From positions 45,019,553 through 45,083,552 of the forward strand of contig NW_024037069.1 of NCBI RefSeq assembly GCF_015706575.1: a stretch of 64,000 nucleotides of DNA. The letters are read 5' to 3'. The notes under the pieces were generated by a model. That model saw only the letters and a list, made by a program, of their open reading frames with translations, was not told the origin of the DNA and ran no database searches. Below are positions 57,501 through 60,500 of the stretch, in pieces. Both the position numbers and the translations under genes were made by a program. This DNA is from Patiria miniata (lineage: Eukaryota; Echinodermata; Asteroidea; Valvatida; Asterinidae). Each line of letters opens with the position of its first letter. Within the stretch, counting starts at the first letter, position 1.

Positions 57501-60500
57501 AATGTAAACGAAATCATTGTGTAAATAGTGCTCCATTATTCTCAGACAGGAAAAACGTTTTCTTCAGATACTTTCAGATACACACACTTTAAATCGATTG
57601 ACACTGATCAGGAAATGTAAGTATTGGTGCAAGACTCGATTTGTTTTTATTAACCTTATGCAGCAGTAGAGATCGCTATCAACTAGATGAAGCAAATCTA
57701 GTCTTGGGAATATTGGCAGTGCTACCCAGGAAATTCAAGCTAATGTACGCGAAAGACGTATGCTCTGAATTTCCTGGGTAGCACTGCCAAAGTTCCCAAA
57801 ACCGGGTTTGCTTCATCTAGTGGATAGGGAGCCCTACTCCCATGGTGGCTCTACTGCACTAGACATGGACCTACAAACAAATCCAAATCTACTTTTGGAC
57901 AAAGACTAAAGAAACGTTGATTGCAATGTGTAGCTTACTCACTACGGCCCAAGATGCACACATCATGTGAATGCAAATAATGCACTGTATGCGCGCAATC
58001 ACTTTTCAGTTGAGTACACACGAACCCATAGTATGAACCTGCTGTCTTGACTACCTTACCTCTATCAAAACAGGGAACGTCTTGGTTTTAACTTTGGCCG
58101 ATTTGTCTCTCATGAAAGCAGAGATACAGATCTTTTTGATCTCCACGGTGCGAGCCAACAGGCGAGAACCAGCCTTGAGCAAGAAAGCGTGAAGAAACTC
58201 CAAAAGTTGCTCTTTGCTTCCCTTGAACTAAACAAAGTTGAAGAAATAGATCAAAGTCAAAACAAAGTGAAAATCTAAGTTAATTACTAGGATGTTCTCA
58301 TGATGTGTGAGACACTCAGTTCTCATATTGAAGTTGCATATTATGGCTATTTTTTATGGCATAAACACAAAGTTATAGGTATGTGATATGTTGTGGAAGT
58401 GTGGCGTAGTGGTCAGGGTTTGTGACTCATGATCAGAGGGTCAGGGGTTTGAATCCAGCTGCTGGTCATATGTTGTGTCCTTGGGCAAGCTGCTTCACTC
58501 CCACTTGCCTCTCTCCACCCAGAAGTGTAATGGGTACCGGAATTAGCTGGGGAATAACCGGCGATGGACTGAAATGCTATCCCATCTATTTGGGAATGAA
58601 TTAATCAAATCATGGTGAATCAAAGTTTGAGGGGTGTTAAAGTCACCGGGCATAGGACCTACCGGTATATGGCAAGTTTTAGTGATTTCACGACGGTGAG
58701 TTTTGAAAAATTTCTCCACAAACTTTTTTCCCACATTTTTGGGGTGTTTATTTACTGGACTGTGTTGCAGTACAGTGAACGTAGACGAAGTCCACATAAT
58801 GGGTAAGATCACCTAAAAGATAGTAGGGCCTATGGGGTAACATTTACACAATGGCACAGGTGTCATGACAGCAGCTTTTGAAGTTGGATCCTCATCAAGC
58901 TTCTTACCTCATCTCTGGGGATAGCTTTGTTGAGAAACACCAGGATGCCATTGTCCTTGTTGAATAGCTCGGAGCAGCTATAAGCTGTAAAATTAAATAA
59001 TGTTGTGACATTCTTTAAAGCACAAAGTGCATGAACACCATAAAATACAATATTGTGTTTTGCCTTACACCATTGTATTTCTATAAACACTATACCATGT
59101 ATACACAGCATTGTCCAGGAGCTTGCTAAAAAAATTGTTTACAAGCTTACTCAGGTTGGACTCGAACCGAGGACCTCCTGCTTACTGCAGACGTCTTACT
59201 GAGTAAGAAGATGTCTGCACTGAGAGTGAGTATACAGTATTTATAAAAAAAAAATACATCGGTGAAGGGCACAACCCAATATTGAATTTACAAATTCCAT
59301 CTTAAAATAGTCATCTAGTTTAAATACTTCAACATTTCCAAAAAAATTATCATTTATAATATTTTTAATTGAGTGTTTACTTCATTTACACCTTTGTCAC
59401 CTTCTCTACTGAAGGCAGGTCTTTGTTTTGCAGTGATACGCACGAGAAGAGTACTCTCATGAGTCATTGACATTGTCACTGAACTTCAATGACAAAACTT
59501 GTCCTCAGTGAGGGTGCTGTCAATCTGTAAGTGTAAGGGGTCTATGATCAAACCAACAGGTATTCCGTAGAGAGGGCAGAGTTTTTATTGTTTGAGGGCA
59601 ATTTGGGGTAAAGCGACAATTAAGACAACACAAAGCAACACGCAATGCACAGCGAACAAACAAAATTACGTTGTCATTGATTTGCATGGCACTAGCCCCA
59701 TAAATGTGACCTATTTACTGGACTGCCTCCGTAAACATAGGCCACACATCCACATGTACAAAAATCGTGTCGACTTTGCCAAATTTTGATTTTCACATTT
59801 AGGCTTAGTTTGTAGGTCTTTTTTGCTTTAGAAGCATACTCACCCTCTTTATAGGCTAGTCAGAAAGTGCTGCCTTTTTCAGATGTCTAATTTTTGTGAA
59901 ATTTCATGTTGAAATTTTGATACGCAAATGTGTAAAAATGAATCTGGAAATTTCACGAAAAATATACATCTGGAAAAAGGCATCACTTTCTGATTAGCCT
60001 ATATAGAGGGTGAGAATGCTTCTAAAGCAAAAAAAACCTACAAAGTAAGCCTAAATGTGAAAATCAAAATTTGGCAAAGTCGACCCGATTTTTGTACATG
60101 TGGATGTGTGGCCTATGTTTACGGAGGCAGTCCAGTAAATCGGCCACATTTATGGGGCTAGCATGGCACCAAACGTTAAAGGTTAAAAAGCATAAGAAAT
60201 CGCATTTTCTACTAGTCCGAAATTTGGGACTCTCAATACTGTGTATGAGAGTCCCAAAACTTAAGGTATTGAAAACATGCAAAACAAGAAACTAGACTGG
60301 CACCTGAAACAACCAGTCCAACACAGCTTCAGTACTGCATCAATCAACTATGCCAAAAGAATTTAAGAAACATGTGACATGAAGCGGGAACAAGTCTCAA
60401 TTTACTACACATTTCTCCATAGTCAAGCCACCAGACTATTGACACTGAATGAAGAGGTCAGTCTTTTCAAATAGTTGGACCATGGATGGACATGTACCAG

